Shown: positions 43,630-52,639, counted from the first letter of the stretch. The stretch: 64,000 bases of DNA from Methanolobus sp. WCC4 (GCF_038022665.1 NZ_CP150629.1:974480-1038479), one strand, 5' to 3'. A program made the numbers and translations. Notes: generated by a model not told the origin, from the letters alone.

Positions 43630-44799
43630 ATGTTCGAACTGAAGATAGCCCTTAGGCATATAAGTGCGCGGAAACGCCTTACATTCTTTGCAGTGTTCGC
43701 AGTAGCTCTTGCCATAGCTGTTATCGTGGTGCTGATGTCCATGATGACGGGGTTCACAGAGGAACTGGTCGATTCCACGGTGGAGAATTCCCCGCATATC
43801 GTTGTAACCTCGTCCGATCCGGATGAGGATTATGTGCATTTCTACAGTTATTATTCGGAACAGATAGCTGCAATGGATGGTGTTGAGGCTGTATCTCCTG
43901 TATTTGTGGGTCAGGCAGCCATCAGTCACAAGGACAATGCCGAAGGTGTGAATCTCAATGGTATCGACCCTGTTGCACAGGATGCTGTTATGCGCATCTC
44001 CGATGACATGGTATCAGGTGACCTGTTCGCATTGGGCAGGAGCAACAATGGTATAGTGATCGGTGATAATCTTGCAGAGGACCTGGAAGTTGTCATGGGT
44101 GACAATGTCGATGTCATCATGCCGGGATTTGGTGAATCATCTTTCAAGGTCATAGGCATATTCGATACCGGCTCGTCCAGTGATGAGGCAGTTGCATATG
44201 TCAGGTTCGACCCTGCCCTTGACTTCTTTGATGAGAACGGTGTTGCCAGCAGCATCAACATAAGGGTCACGGACCCTTTCCAGGCTGATGTGATAGCGAA
44301 TTCTATTGAAAAAGATACGGACCTCGATGCTCAGAGCTGGATCGAGGCTAACAAGGAGATACTCGACCTTCTCAACACGCAGGGGCTTATCGTGTGGATA
44401 TACTATGGTCTGATCTATATGATAGCCGGATTTGGTATTGCCAATACCCTCTTTACAGTTGTCATGGATAAGAAAAGGGAGATCGGTATGTTGAAGGCAA
44501 TGGGTGCCTCGAAGAAGAACATAACCATGATCTTCCTGATAGAATCCCTTATCCTCGGAACAATGGGTGTGATGCTTGGATGTGTGATGGGTTATTTCAT
44601 CTCATCGGCACTGGCATCCTACCAGATAGATCTTCCCAGTGAGATGTACTTCGGTTTGACGACCCTTCCTCTCAAGACCGATATCATGAACTATGCATAT
44701 GCAGTTATCTTCTCCTTCTTGATCAATATCGTTGCCGGGGTCTATCCTGCAAGAAGGGCAGCGGCTCTTGACCCGGTAGAGGCTATCGAAAGTGAGTGA
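43630..44799 (+). CDS. FtsX/LolE-type ABC permease
   Basis: A 389-residue permease with one N-terminal helix (residues 17-40), a large extracellular MacB-PCD domain (about 45-255) and three C-terminal helices with FtsX fold (GFGIANTLFTVVMDKKREIG; IFLIESLILGTMGVMLG; the VAGVYPARRAAALDPVEAIE end). ALRHISARKRLTFFAVFAVALA at the start marks the LolC/E subgroup. It is a clear paralog of the protein at 45483-46640. No ATPase is adjacent; the one at 38027-38731 may be its partner. Confidence 0.88.
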   Translation: MFELKIALRHISARKRLTFFAVFAVALAIAVIVVLMSMMTGFTEELVDSTVENSPHIVVTSSDPDEDYVHFYSYYSEQIAAMDGVEAVSPVFVGQAAISHKDNAEGVNLNGIDPVAQDAVMRISDDMVSGDLFALGRSNNGIVIGDNLAEDLEVVMGDNVDVIMPGFGESSFKVIGIFDTGSSSDEAVAYVRFDPALDFFDENGVASSINIRVTDPFQADVIANSIEKDTDLDAQSWIEANKEILDLLNTQGLIVWIYYGLIYMIAGFGIANTLFTVVMDKKREIGMLKAMGASKKNITMIFLIESLILGTMGVMLGCVMGYFISSALASYQIDLPSEMYFGLTTLPLKTDIMNYAYAVIFSFLINIVAGVYPARRAAALDPVEAIESE

Positions 44800-44834
44800 T
44801 GCAGACCTCTTCCTTATTTAAAGGGGGAAGTTAG

Positions 44835-44860
44835 TTCGTATTTGTACGAAAGGTTTATAT
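44835..44860 (+). promoter_or_regulatory. Palindrome plus TATA box before the candidate RNA
   Basis: A perfect inverted repeat TTCGTA-TTTG-TACGAA (44835-44850) is followed directly by TTTATAT (44854-44860). The expected transcript start, about 26 bases on, falls on the first base of the RNA stem (44884). A palindrome just upstream of the TATA box is where archaeal activators usually bind. Confidence 0.55.
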
Positions 44861-44883
44861 TCTAATATGTCGTTTGTATGTTT

Positions 44884-44965
44884 GCGAACGGGTTAGATTT
44901 TAGTACCTCTCCAATACACTCTAATGTCACCATACCTGTGCATTCAACCCCCCTTACCCGTTCGC
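44884..44965 (+). ncRNA. Candidate structured RNA, about 82 bases
   Basis: The two ends pair perfectly over 10 bases (GCGAACGGGT at 44884-44893 with ACCCGTTCGC at 44956-44965), and the stem extends 2 more pairs after one mismatch. An internal hairpin pairs AATG(T)CAC with GTGCATT around the loop CATACCT. GGGTT of the 5' strand could instead pair with AACCC inside, giving a possible alternative fold. There is no coding frame. It does not fit a tRNA (no T-loop motif, and arm spacing is wrong). T-runs follow. It may be a free small RNA or a leader of the downstream gene. Confidence 0.5.
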
Positions 44966-44972
44966 CTCCTAT

Positions 44973-45010
44973 GTTTTTACTATGTTTTTATTTTTTTGCC
45001 TATGTTTTTA
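44973..45010 (+). terminator. Multiple T-runs after the candidate RNA
   Basis: Four runs of five to seven T within 38 bases, separated by a repeated CTATG spacer (ATGTTTTTACTATG and onward). They follow the closing stem by 7 bases. This is a strong archaeal intrinsic termination pattern. Confidence 0.6.
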
Positions 45011-45035
45011 TCATCGTTCACACCAATTAGGTTAC

Positions 45036-45443
45036 ATGAGGATCTTGATCGAGACACCAAAATATAGCTTTTCTAAATACCACAGGGAAGGTCCGGTCTT
45101 TATCAAAGAGTTCATGTCACCTATTCCCACTATTTTCAACTATGGTTTTATTGAGGGGAGCCTTGCTGCTGATGGCATGGAAAAGGATGTTGTGGTCATA
45201 GGTCCGCGAATGGAACAGGGTACCGTGTTCGAGGTATCCGGGACAGATGGTGTGATAAAATTCATAGATGATTCTGTTGAGGACGACAAAGAGATCATCC
45301 TTTCCGGTGGTCTCTATTCAAAACCGCTCTTCTATTTTTATTTCCACCTTTACGCAGCTTTCAAGATAGCTTATTACCTTCTTGTTAAAAGGAAGATATC
45401 ACGTTGCAGGTTCGGAGGGATAGTCTGGTATAAAGAAGGGTAG
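45036..45443 (+). CDS. Inorganic pyrophosphatase-like small protein
   Basis: A 135-residue protein that starts MRILIETPKYSFSKYHREGP, then SPIPTIFNYGFIEGSLAADG, VVVIGPRMEQGTV and IKFIDDSVEDDKEII. This spacing of a Lys-rich strand, the NYGFI turn and two acidic turns echoes family I pyrophosphatases (NYG-I, then the D-D-P-D region), but several catalytic Asp of the full enzyme are not obvious. The C-terminal part is hydrophobic and basic (YLLVKRKISRCRFG), perhaps membrane-touching. The ATG at 45036 with AGGT before it is chosen over 44982. It lies after the candidate RNA and its T-runs. Confidence 0.6.
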   Translation: MRILIETPKYSFSKYHREGPVFIKEFMSPIPTIFNYGFIEGSLAADGMEKDVVVIGPRMEQGTVFEVSGTDGVIKFIDDSVEDDKEIILSGGLYSKPLFYFYFHLYAAFKIAYYLLVKRKISRCRFGGIVWYKEG

Positions 45444-45482
45444 AGCAAGGAAGAAACCTGAAAATGAGGTCCCTGTCTCTTC

Positions 45483-46640
45483 TCATCTCGTGGAGATGGC
45501 TTCCACAGGGTCAAGACTGGCTGCTCTCTGCGCAGGATAGATACCTGCAATAAGGTTCAGCAGGAAAACTATTGTGATGATTGTCAGCACATCACCTATC
45601 CTGACAACCACGGGTATGACCTCAAGTCCGTACACTCCTTCAGGAAGCGGATAACTTCCAATGGATAATGCAAGGGCAATACCTGCTGCCGTTCCGAGAA
45701 CCGCTCCTGCCAGCCCGAGTATTCCGCTCTCAACAAGGAAGATGAATCGGATATTGGACTTTGTGGCGCCCATTGCCAGCAGTATCCCTATCTCCCTCAC
45801 CTTTCCCATGACAACCATGTTCAGCGTGCTCACCACACCGAAAGATGCTATCAGGAGAATGAACCCAAGCGTAACATTATTGGATACGGTCTCTATCGCG
45901 ATGGTCCTCAATATCTCCGGGTTGTTCACCGTCCAGCCGTCGGCTTTGTACCCGTTATCCTCTATGATCTGCGCTATCTCCCTGTCCCTGTTGAAATCCT
46001 TCAGTCTCAGTGATATGCCATTAATGACATCCTCGCTGTCATAGAAATCCTGTGCCGTATTCAGGGATGTATATGTGAGACTTTCATCAAGTGCGGTTCC
46101 TGTGTCATATATAGCTACAACCTTCAAAGAGACCGGGTTAGCGTTTGGAAAGGATACTTCCACACTATCTCCAATATCGAGTTCCATATCCTCTGCGAAG
46201 GTGTCCCCGATGATGATGCTCCTGTCAGAGTATGTGAGTTCATCGTAGTTCCCTGCTACAATGTCATCTTTTGTGTGTGCAACAGCATCTTCCTGTGCCG
46301 GTAATATCCCTTTGAGTGCAGCATTCTTCGTATTGTCCTTGTATTTGAAAGAAGCTTCTCCTATCAGATATGGGGAGGAAGCAACAACGCCATCGATGTC
46401 ATTGATCTTCTCGACTATGTTCCTGTAAAGATGGATATAGTCATCTCCGTCCTGTGGTGATACAACAACATGAGGCAGGTTATCAACGGTCTTGCTGTAA
46501 AGTTCCTGTGTGAACCCTGCCATGAATGACTGTGATACCATGAGTATCATAACGGCTATTCCGATGGCTGCGACTGAGAGAATGGTCTGTCTTTTCCTTG
46601 CTCTTATATGGCGAAGTGCAATGAACAGTTCATATCTCAT
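45483..46640 (-). CDS. FtsX/LolE-type ABC permease
   Basis: A 385-residue permease with helix 1 at residues 18-40, an extracellular domain to about 255, and three C-terminal helices; it ends GIYPAQRAASLDPVEAIS. ALRHIRARKRQTILSVAAIGIA and the GFTQEL, DNLPHVVV and IDGVVASSPYLIGEA stretches match the protein at 43630-44799 nearly line by line, so the two are recent paralogs. It follows the secreted protein at 46674 by 33 bases on the same strand, and may use the ATPase encoded further upstream. Confidence 0.88.
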   Translation of the reverse strand: MRYELFIALRHIRARKRQTILSVAAIGIAVMILMVSQSFMAGFTQELYSKTVDNLPHVVVSPQDGDDYIHLYRNIVEKINDIDGVVASSPYLIGEASFKYKDNTKNAALKGILPAQEDAVAHTKDDIVAGNYDELTYSDRSIIIGDTFAEDMELDIGDSVEVSFPNANPVSLKVVAIYDTGTALDESLTYTSLNTAQDFYDSEDVINGISLRLKDFNRDREIAQIIEDNGYKADGWTVNNPEILRTIAIETVSNNVTLGFILLIASFGVVSTLNMVVMGKVREIGILLAMGATKSNIRFIFLVESGILGLAGAVLGTAAGIALALSIGSYPLPEGVYGLEVIPVVVRIGDVLTIITIVFLLNLIAGIYPAQRAASLDPVEAISTR

Positions 46641-46673
46641 TGGTCACACCTTTTAGGCCTTTCATTTCCAGAT

Positions 46674-47780
46674 TCATCTCTGTCTGGATATCATCAGGGC
46701 AGCAATTACAATAAGAATAAGTGAAGTGGGGAGCATGAATCCAGGGGATTCCTCAGCTTCTTCAGTGTCTGTTGCATCTGTCTCCTCAGATGCTTCGTAA
46801 TCCGACTCGATGATACTTTCCTCAACATCGAGGATGTCACCGTCATTTCCAATGACCTCGGTCACAAGTGAGTATACTCCGGTGGTCAGCCTTTCTTCCC
46901 ATATGGTCTCTACAGTCTCATCATCTCCATTGAGAAGTACCGGTGACTTCTGAGTAACGGACTCGATGATAGTTTCTCCATTTCCATCCTGCTTTGAGAC
47001 CGTGAACCTTACAGAGCCTTCAAAAGGTACCTGTGACAGACCGTCAACGGTTGCACTGGCACCGATATCATCCTCGTATGTGTCACTGATGAATACATCA
47101 TCCTGTGCCACAAAATCCTGGGAAAGGGCTATGTAGTTCTCCTCAGGTGAGTATAGTTTGACCTTTATCCTGCCGGTGTATTCTTTGTTGTTCTCCAGCA
47201 GTACGTTCCAGTCCTCTGTCACTTCCATTGGCTGGGTGTGGACTGATATCTTCTTCCCGGTGCCGGAATATATCACGTCGGAACCATCGATGAGCATGTA
47301 TTCCACATCTACCACTACGGCTTCCAGCGGAGTTATCATGACACTGAAGCCCTGTGAGTTAGGGACGAGATCGTCAACAGTGACCCTTGCTATGGTCTGC
47401 CTCCCGTTAACAAAACTATATGCATTCTCATATACAGTACAGCCATTCTTTGAGATACCTGTACTGACAGTATATTTCCCGTCTCCCTTATCGTCGGTGT
47501 TCCATTCAAATGCCTTTGTTACGTCAGAATCTGGTGTGATCGTTTCGATGGAAAAAGTCCTTCTGTCAAGTATACTGCCTTCATGTTCCATCACCATTTC
47601 GAGTTCAAGGTCACTGACAGGTTCTGAACTGTGTAGTGTGATATCGCATGTCTCCAGGTCAGCATAGATGTTCGTAACACTGACATCATAGCTATCTGAT
47701 CCGCAATCTGCTGCAAAGGAAAGTCCTGCAAATGAAGTGATCAGCAGGATAGCTGTCAGGGACAAAAAGGCAGTTCTCAT
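46674..47780 (-). CDS. Secreted surface protein with PGF-CTERM-like sorting signal
   Basis: A 368-residue secreted protein. A signal peptide (residues 1-23, ending LSFAAD) leads to beta-rich repeats without a recognised enzyme motif; Cys residues near the start (ADCGSD, LETCD, KNGC) may form disulfides. An acidic Thr/Glu-rich linker (EETDATDTEEAEE) precedes SPGFMLPTSLILIVIAALMI and a terminal Arg pair (SRQR), which matches the PGF motif, helix and basic tail of archaeosortase substrates. If so, the helix is replaced by a lipid. It is encoded just upstream of an FtsX-type permease. Confidence 0.72.
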   Translation of the reverse strand: MRTAFLSLTAILLITSFAGLSFAADCGSDSYDVSVTNIYADLETCDITLHSSEPVSDLELEMVMEHEGSILDRRTFSIETITPDSDVTKAFEWNTDDKGDGKYTVSTGISKNGCTVYENAYSFVNGRQTIARVTVDDLVPNSQGFSVMITPLEAVVVDVEYMLIDGSDVIYSGTGKKISVHTQPMEVTEDWNVLLENNKEYTGRIKVKLYSPEENYIALSQDFVAQDDVFISDTYEDDIGASATVDGLSQVPFEGSVRFTVSKQDGNGETIIESVTQKSPVLLNGDDETVETIWEERLTTGVYSLVTEVIGNDGDILDVEESIIESDYEASEETDATDTEEAEESPGFMLPTSLILIVIAALMISRQR

Positions 47781-47863
47781 GTAGTGGCTCCTGTATCTAG
47801 ATAAAGTTATTTTTGATAGTATTTATAGCGATCTGTGATGCCGGGGGACGAAAAATGCTTCCC

Positions 47864-49051
47864 TTATTCGTATCTCAATGCGTCAAGCGGCTTCATCCTT
47901 GATGCTTTCCATGCGGGATACATTCCTCCCACAAGACTTGTTGCAATGCCGAAGAAGAATCCTTCTATCACATAGAACATGCTGGACAGTGTGAGCAGGT
48001 ACGAGGTGTTCTTTACAACAAGCACCATAACAAGATAGCTTCCTCCAATGGTGAGTATTGCACCTGCCGTACTGGCGATGACCCCGAGAAACAATGCTTC
48101 CAGCAGGAACATCTTCAGTATATCCTTTCTGGATGCACCCACAGCTTTCATGATGCCGATCTCCTTTGTGCGTTCCATTGTGGACATAAGCATTACATTC
48201 AGTATGCTGACACCTGCAACCAGCAACGATATAGATCCTATTCCCATCAGGAAAAGTGAAATGGAGCTGAAAACATCGTCAAGGCTTTCAGTGATTAGGT
48301 TAGTTGCAAAGACTGTGACAAGTTCATCCTTTTTGTTGATTCGTTCCTCTATCTCATCTGCAACGTTATCTATCTCGTCTATGTTCTCGACGACAACTAT
48401 GACCTGATCATAACCTTCATCTTCGTCAGGGTATAGTTTTTCGTACATCTCTGATGAGGTGAATACGCCGGTATCAGTGCTGATGTCGAATCCCATTCCT
48501 CTCTCTTTCAGGATCCCTACCACCCTGAGTTTAGTGTCATCTATCTCTATTTTTTGCCCGGGAGTGATCTCCAGATTCTCAGCTACACTTGAACCCACTA
48601 CACAGTCTGTGGAACCCGGTTTGAAATATCTTCCCTCTTCAAGTTCCACAAGTTTCTCAAGATCGTCTTTTTCGATGTCATAGACTGAAACATATAACAG
48701 GATATCTATCCCATCCTTCCGGTGCTCGATCATCTCTCCGTCGGCTATCACCGGTATCACGCTTTCGATGTTCCCTACCTTATATATCTGGTCCACCTGC
48801 CTGTCTGTGATATAGTCCTCTCCGGGGGCAGGGGAGACTATGAGCTTGTCTCCTATGTCTGCAAAAGAATCGGTAACGGAAAGTTTCAGGCTGTTACCCA
48901 GGATTCCCATTGAGGAGATTGCGATAACACCGATTATGATGCCGATGGCTGCAAGTATTGTACGGACAGACTGGCGTTTCAGATTTCTCTTAGCCAGTTC
49001 AGCATACATGTTGTTCCTGAGAAAGGAAGGGATCTTTTCTGTAAGCTTCAC
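47864..49051 (-). CDS. MacB/FtsX-type ABC permease
   Basis: A 395-residue permease of the MacB type. LAKRNLKRQSVRTILAAIGI runs into helix 1 (residues 28-52). The extracellular domain (55-270) carries EDYITDRQVDQIYKVGNIES. The three C-terminal helices include VLNVMLMSTMERTKEIGIMK and AVGASRKDILKMFLLEA. It ends GGMYPAWKASRMKPLDALRYE. The start overlaps the stop of the ATPase at 49048 by 4 bases, which indicates tight co-translation, so the two form one transporter. Confidence 0.9.
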   Translation of the reverse strand: MKLTEKIPSFLRNNMYAELAKRNLKRQSVRTILAAIGIIIGVIAISSMGILGNSLKLSVTDSFADIGDKLIVSPAPGEDYITDRQVDQIYKVGNIESVIPVIADGEMIEHRKDGIDILLYVSVYDIEKDDLEKLVELEEGRYFKPGSTDCVVGSSVAENLEITPGQKIEIDDTKLRVVGILKERGMGFDISTDTGVFTSSEMYEKLYPDEDEGYDQVIVVVENIDEIDNVADEIEERINKKDELVTVFATNLITESLDDVFSSISLFLMGIGSISLLVAGVSILNVMLMSTMERTKEIGIMKAVGASRKDILKMFLLEALFLGVIASTAGAILTIGGSYLVMVLVVKNTSYLLTLSSMFYVIEGFFFGIATSLVGGMYPAWKASRMKPLDALRYE

Positions 49052-49734
49052 CCTATGACCTCCCCATCCTGTATCCTGATGGTCGTATGTGAGTATTCTT
49101 CCAGCTTAGGGTCGTGTGTGACAACTATCACAGTGGTTCCGGCTGCATTGAGTTCCTTCAGTAATTTCATTATGTTCTGTCCGGTCCTCGTATCCAGATT
49201 TCCTGTAGGTTCGTCAGCAAGCAGGATGGGAGGTTCGTTAGCCAGCGCCCTTGCAATGGCGACCCTCTGTTGCTGTCCGCCTGACATCTCATTGGGTTTA
49301 TGTTCTGCAAATTCCAGTGGCAGGTCTGCTTTCTTCAACATCTCAAGAGCTTTTTTCCTTCGTTTTGCAGGAGAGGCACCGTTGAATATCATGGGTATCT
49401 CCACGTTCTCAATGGCAGTGAGCGTCGGTATGAGATTGAACTGCTGGAAGATGAATCCGATATTGTTCCTGCGGATGGCTGTAAGGCCGTCATCATCAAG
49501 ACTGGAGAGGTCCACGTTGTTGACCTTCACCTTTCCAGAGCTAGGTAGGTCAAGACAACCTATCATGTTCAGAAGAGTGCTCTTTCCTGAGCCTGAAGAG
49601 CCCATAATGGTTACAAAGTCCCCTTTTTCGATGGAAATGCTGACACCGTTCAGGGCATATATCCTGTTAGTACCGAGTGTGTATATGCGTTTCACATCTT
49701 GCAGTTCTACTATCGGATGTTGCAGGTCTTGCAT
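49048..49734 (-). CDS. MacB/LolD-type ABC transporter ATP-binding protein
   Basis: A 228-residue ATPase with Walker A GSSGSGKST, signature MSGGQQQRVAIARALANEPP, Walker B ILLADEPTGNLD and the His switch VTHDPKL. GTNRIYALNGVSISIEKGDF is the family start. It is translationally coupled to the permease gene at 47864 and follows the surface protein gene at 49746 by 11 bases. The order surface protein, ATPase, permease makes one complete module on this strand. Confidence 0.93.
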   Translation of the reverse strand: MQDLQHPIVELQDVKRIYTLGTNRIYALNGVSISIEKGDFVTIMGSSGSGKSTLLNMIGCLDLPSSGKVKVNNVDLSSLDDDGLTAIRRNNIGFIFQQFNLIPTLTAIENVEIPMIFNGASPAKRRKKALEMLKKADLPLEFAEHKPNEMSGGQQQRVAIARALANEPPILLADEPTGNLDTRTGQNIMKLLKELNAAGTTVIVVTHDPKLEEYSHTTIRIQDGEVIG

Positions 49735-49745
49735 AAGGACACCGC

Positions 49746-51014
49746 TTATTCTATGAACTCTTCATCTTCAGGGACAGATTCCCCATTTTCAATTTCTTCA
49801 TTCCCTTCATTTCCTTCTTCATCCCTGCGCTTTTTCCATGAGTATCCTATCAGGGCCAGAACTCCAATTGCGATAATTCCTGCAATGAGCCATGTTCCCA
49901 ATGAACTTCCTTCTTCATCATTGCCGGAGTAGGTATTACCTGATCCAAGGTCAATTTCCTGGGTTATGGTAGTGTATGCATTATCAGGATCCCTGAACTC
50001 GATGAGTACAGGTATTGCAGTGACCTCTTTCGATGTCACTCTGGCACTGAGGTCGAAGCTGCTGAAATCATCTGCTTCCAGTGTGCCGATGAAATAATTG
50101 GCATAAGGCTGTACAGGTTCCACACCTTCCATATCATCTATAGAGACCATTACATTCTTTGCATCTGTGGTCCCGAAGTTGTTCAGGTCCCCTGATATAG
50201 TGTACCTGCCTCCTGAATTCTCGATCTCTATCCCTGTAAAGATGAGGGGTGACTGCTTTATGATCCTTACATCCTTTGTCTCAGTCTCTGTGCTGTGGAG
50301 ATTGTCGCCGTTGAAGTATGTGGCTGTGAACGATACATTGCTGTACCCTTCCTCGCAGGACATTGTATTGAGTGTGAATGTAGCTGTGGACTTGTTACCT
50401 TCAGGAACACTACCTAGGAAATAGTCGGAAGGACTGAACGTCATGTCTTCTGCATATGGGGTGACAATGACGCTTGTTACATCGTTCGGTCTTCTGTTGA
50501 CGACATCCACACTGACAGTGGAGACCTCGTTCATCAGGGTTGTCGGAAGGTTCGATACGATGACTTTTACATTCCTGTCATCCACTTTCACGGGAATACG
50601 GTAATTGAAGTCATTCATATCACTACCACCCACTATTGTCAGGTCAGTGAAATGAACTCCTGTTGCAGCATTTTCCATGGCTTTTACAGTGAATGTTAGC
50701 TTCAGGGTGTCACCCGGGCCAAGAAGTCCGACATCCGTGTAGCTCTTGTCAAGTATCTCAAGGTTGCTGTTCCCGTCAAGACTGGCACTGGCTACATATG
50801 CATTCATGTCCAGTGTTTCCTCATCTTCTGAGACATATTTTTCACCTGTTGCCATGTTAGCCAGCGTGACGGTTATTGTTCCCACGTCACCGGGCATGAA
50901 ATACTCTGGTTCGATACTATAATCAACAGTAAATGTAGGTCTTATTTCAGTTATTGCAGCCCCGGGTAAAGAGAAAGTGACCAGAAGTATCATGGCCAAT
51001 ATAATTCGTTTCAT
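49746..51014 (-). CDS. Membrane-anchored extracellular beta-sandwich protein (COG1361 type)
   Basis: A 422-residue protein with signal peptide (residues 1-21, ending GAAIT) and several immunoglobulin-like sandwiches. FTVDYSIEPEYFMPGDVGTI, then the phrases FNYRIPVKVDDRNVKVIVSN and DMTFSPSDYFLGSVPEGNKS, are shared with the proteins at 52659 and 57235. One membrane helix (LIAGIIAIGVLALIGYSWKK) is followed by an unusually acidic cytoplasmic tail (EEGNEGNEEIENGE and onward). It is encoded in the same unit as ATPase and permease, so it is the likely extracellular partner of that permease. Confidence 0.82.
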   Translation of the reverse strand: MKRIILAMILLVTFSLPGAAITEIRPTFTVDYSIEPEYFMPGDVGTITVTLANMATGEKYVSEDEETLDMNAYVASASLDGNSNLEILDKSYTDVGLLGPGDTLKLTFTVKAMENAATGVHFTDLTIVGGSDMNDFNYRIPVKVDDRNVKVIVSNLPTTLMNEVSTVSVDVVNRRPNDVTSVIVTPYAEDMTFSPSDYFLGSVPEGNKSTATFTLNTMSCEEGYSNVSFTATYFNGDNLHSTETETKDVRIIKQSPLIFTGIEIENSGGRYTISGDLNNFGTTDAKNVMVSIDDMEGVEPVQPYANYFIGTLEADDFSSFDLSARVTSKEVTAIPVLIEFRDPDNAYTTITQEIDLGSGNTYSGNDEEGSSLGTWLIAGIIAIGVLALIGYSWKKRRDEEGNEGNEEIENGESVPEDEEFIE

Positions 51015-51025
51015 TTTAGTGTTCC

Positions 51026-51658
51026 TTATAATCCCAACAATCCCAGATTGAACAATGAATAGAGGACCTGTAGCAAGATGGGTATTCCGACTGTTATCGC
51101 TGCATTCTTTAAGGTCAGGTTCCTTGAGTGCATCACTCCGAATATCCAGATATTAGCACTCCATAGCGTGAAGATAATGCCGAGAATTCCTGCAATTCTC
51201 ATTGAAGGATCCGATAATATTATTTCCTGTACCATCTGTGGGTCGACAGAACTGAAGTCAATGTTTGAGAACACTTCATTGGTATAATAAAAACTGACTA
51301 TTGAACCAATAATGCTTGGTATGAATCCATAAGAAGTGAATGCCATGAGCTTTTTGAAATCCCCTTCCCCATTAAGTAGCAGTGATATTATGTAAAAGAC
51401 AGTGCTGTAGAGTACCCATCCGATAAGAACACCGATCAGTCCACCTATAACACCTGCTATCGCACCGAAACCGGCAAATGCCGCTGCTTCTTCTGGTAGC
51501 GATGACATTACTTTCATAGTGACAGTATACGCACTTATGGCAGAGACCACCATCAACACTGCCATAATTATAAGTGGGTTCTTCCACTCGATCGGTTCAT
51601 TTGCTTTTTCTCTAAAAAAGCCATTGGGGTTTGTTAATACTTCTAACATAAGTTCCAC
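51026..51658 (-). CDS. Yip1-domain membrane protein
   Basis: A 210-residue protein with five or six hydrophobic helices and the Yip1 family look: an N-terminal VLTNPNGFFREKANEPIEWK, then helices with the GEGDFKKLMAFTSYGFIPSI signature. Prokaryotic Yip1 proteins are often found with transporters and secreted proteins, but their role is not established. It is first in the minus-strand unit, 11 bases before the surface protein gene, so it belongs to this module. Confidence 0.82.
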   Translation of the reverse strand: MELMLEVLTNPNGFFREKANEPIEWKNPLIIMAVLMVVSAISAYTVTMKVMSSLPEEAAAFAGFGAIAGVIGGLIGVLIGWVLYSTVFYIISLLLNGEGDFKKLMAFTSYGFIPSIIGSIVSFYYTNEVFSNIDFSSVDPQMVQEIILSDPSMRIAGILGIIFTLWSANIWIFGVMHSRNLTLKNAAITVGIPILLQVLYSLFNLGLLGL

Positions 51659-51925
51659 ATCCTTTCAATTGCCAATAACCATCCAAAAGTTTACATAATC
51701 AAATCTGTCGATATATAGTCAAACTCTTCAATGTCCTTGGGTTATTTATAGTTTATTACTTGGATATGAATGCAAAATTCTACACAACTGGTCCTATGTG
51801 ACTGAACATTCCTGACGTCTGCGAAGAACATTTTTATAAGTTCAGACCAGACTTACTTAAAACAGAGATAATGGTGTTCCATTAGCTACCTTATCGGATG
51901 TTGGATAGTTTTTCAGGGTGCAGTC

Positions 51926-52639
51926 GTGGCAGAGAACAAAGATATTGGTCCGGATACAGACAATGATACTCCTGTAATTGAGCTTGTCAACATTTGCAAG
52001 AGCTATCATGTTGGGGATATGGATGTTCCCATACTCAAGAGCGTTGACCTGAGGGTAGCTCAGGGTGAGTTCGTTGCCATTATGGGTCCTTCTGGTTCCG
52101 GTAAGAGTACATTGATGAATATGATAGGATGCCTTGACAGGCCGAACTGTGGTCAGGTCCTTGTTATGGGTAAGGATGTCAATACACTCTCAGACCCTGA
52201 ACTTGCAAAACTCAGAGGACTTGAGATCGGCTTTGTTTTTCAGAACTTCAACCTTGTTCCACGCCTGACGACCCTCCAGAATATCGAGCTTCCAACCTAT
52301 GCCAATAAAAAAGCGGGCATCGATGCCAGAAAAAAGGCTAAGGAACTCGTGGAGATGGTAGGACTTGGGGAACGTATGAACTACAAGCCTTCTGAGATGT
52401 CAGGTGGGCAGCAGCAGAGGGTCGCCATCGCAAGGGCACTGATAAACGAACCCTCCCTTATCCTTGCGGATGAACCCACCGGTAATCTGGATTCGGTAAC
52501 CGGGAATGATATCATGGAGATATTCGCTGATCTCCATCGAAAGGGAAGGACAATAGTCATGATCACACACGATCCTGAACTTGCTGAATATGCGGACAGG
52601 ATCGTAAATATAAGGGATGGTATTATAGTCGGTAACTAA
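51926..52639 (+). CDS. MacB/LolD-type ABC transporter ATP-binding protein (module 2)
   Basis: A 237-residue ATPase with Walker A GPSGSGKST, signature MSGGQQQRVAIARALINEPS, Walker B ILADEPTGNLD and ITHDPEL His switch. It is strongly similar to the one at 56506-57219 (shared VAIMGPSGSGKSTLMNMIGC and FEIGFVFQNFNL-type stretches). The start is GTG, with a TATA box (TTTTTATAAG, 51831-51840) and a leader of about 65 bases. It is followed 19 bases later by its surface protein and then by two permeases. Confidence 0.93.
   Translation: MAENKDIGPDTDNDTPVIELVNICKSYHVGDMDVPILKSVDLRVAQGEFVAIMGPSGSGKSTLMNMIGCLDRPNCGQVLVMGKDVNTLSDPELAKLRGLEIGFVFQNFNLVPRLTTLQNIELPTYANKKAGIDARKKAKELVEMVGLGERMNYKPSEMSGGQQQRVAIARALINEPSLILADEPTGNLDSVTGNDIMEIFADLHRKGRTIVMITHDPELAEYADRIVNIRDGIIVGN

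Noticed and set aside
44884-44965. tRNA (CTCTAA resembles an amber-reading anticodon loop as in tRNA-Pyl)
   Set aside because: No T-loop (TTCRA with flanking stem), D-arm absent, and the closing stem is 10 bp rather than 7; the inner hairpin is not in the anticodon position.
44982-45035. Longer start for the pyrophosphatase-like protein
   Set aside because: The extra codons come from the T-rich terminator region (Phe/Leu/Cys-rich) and have no SD.
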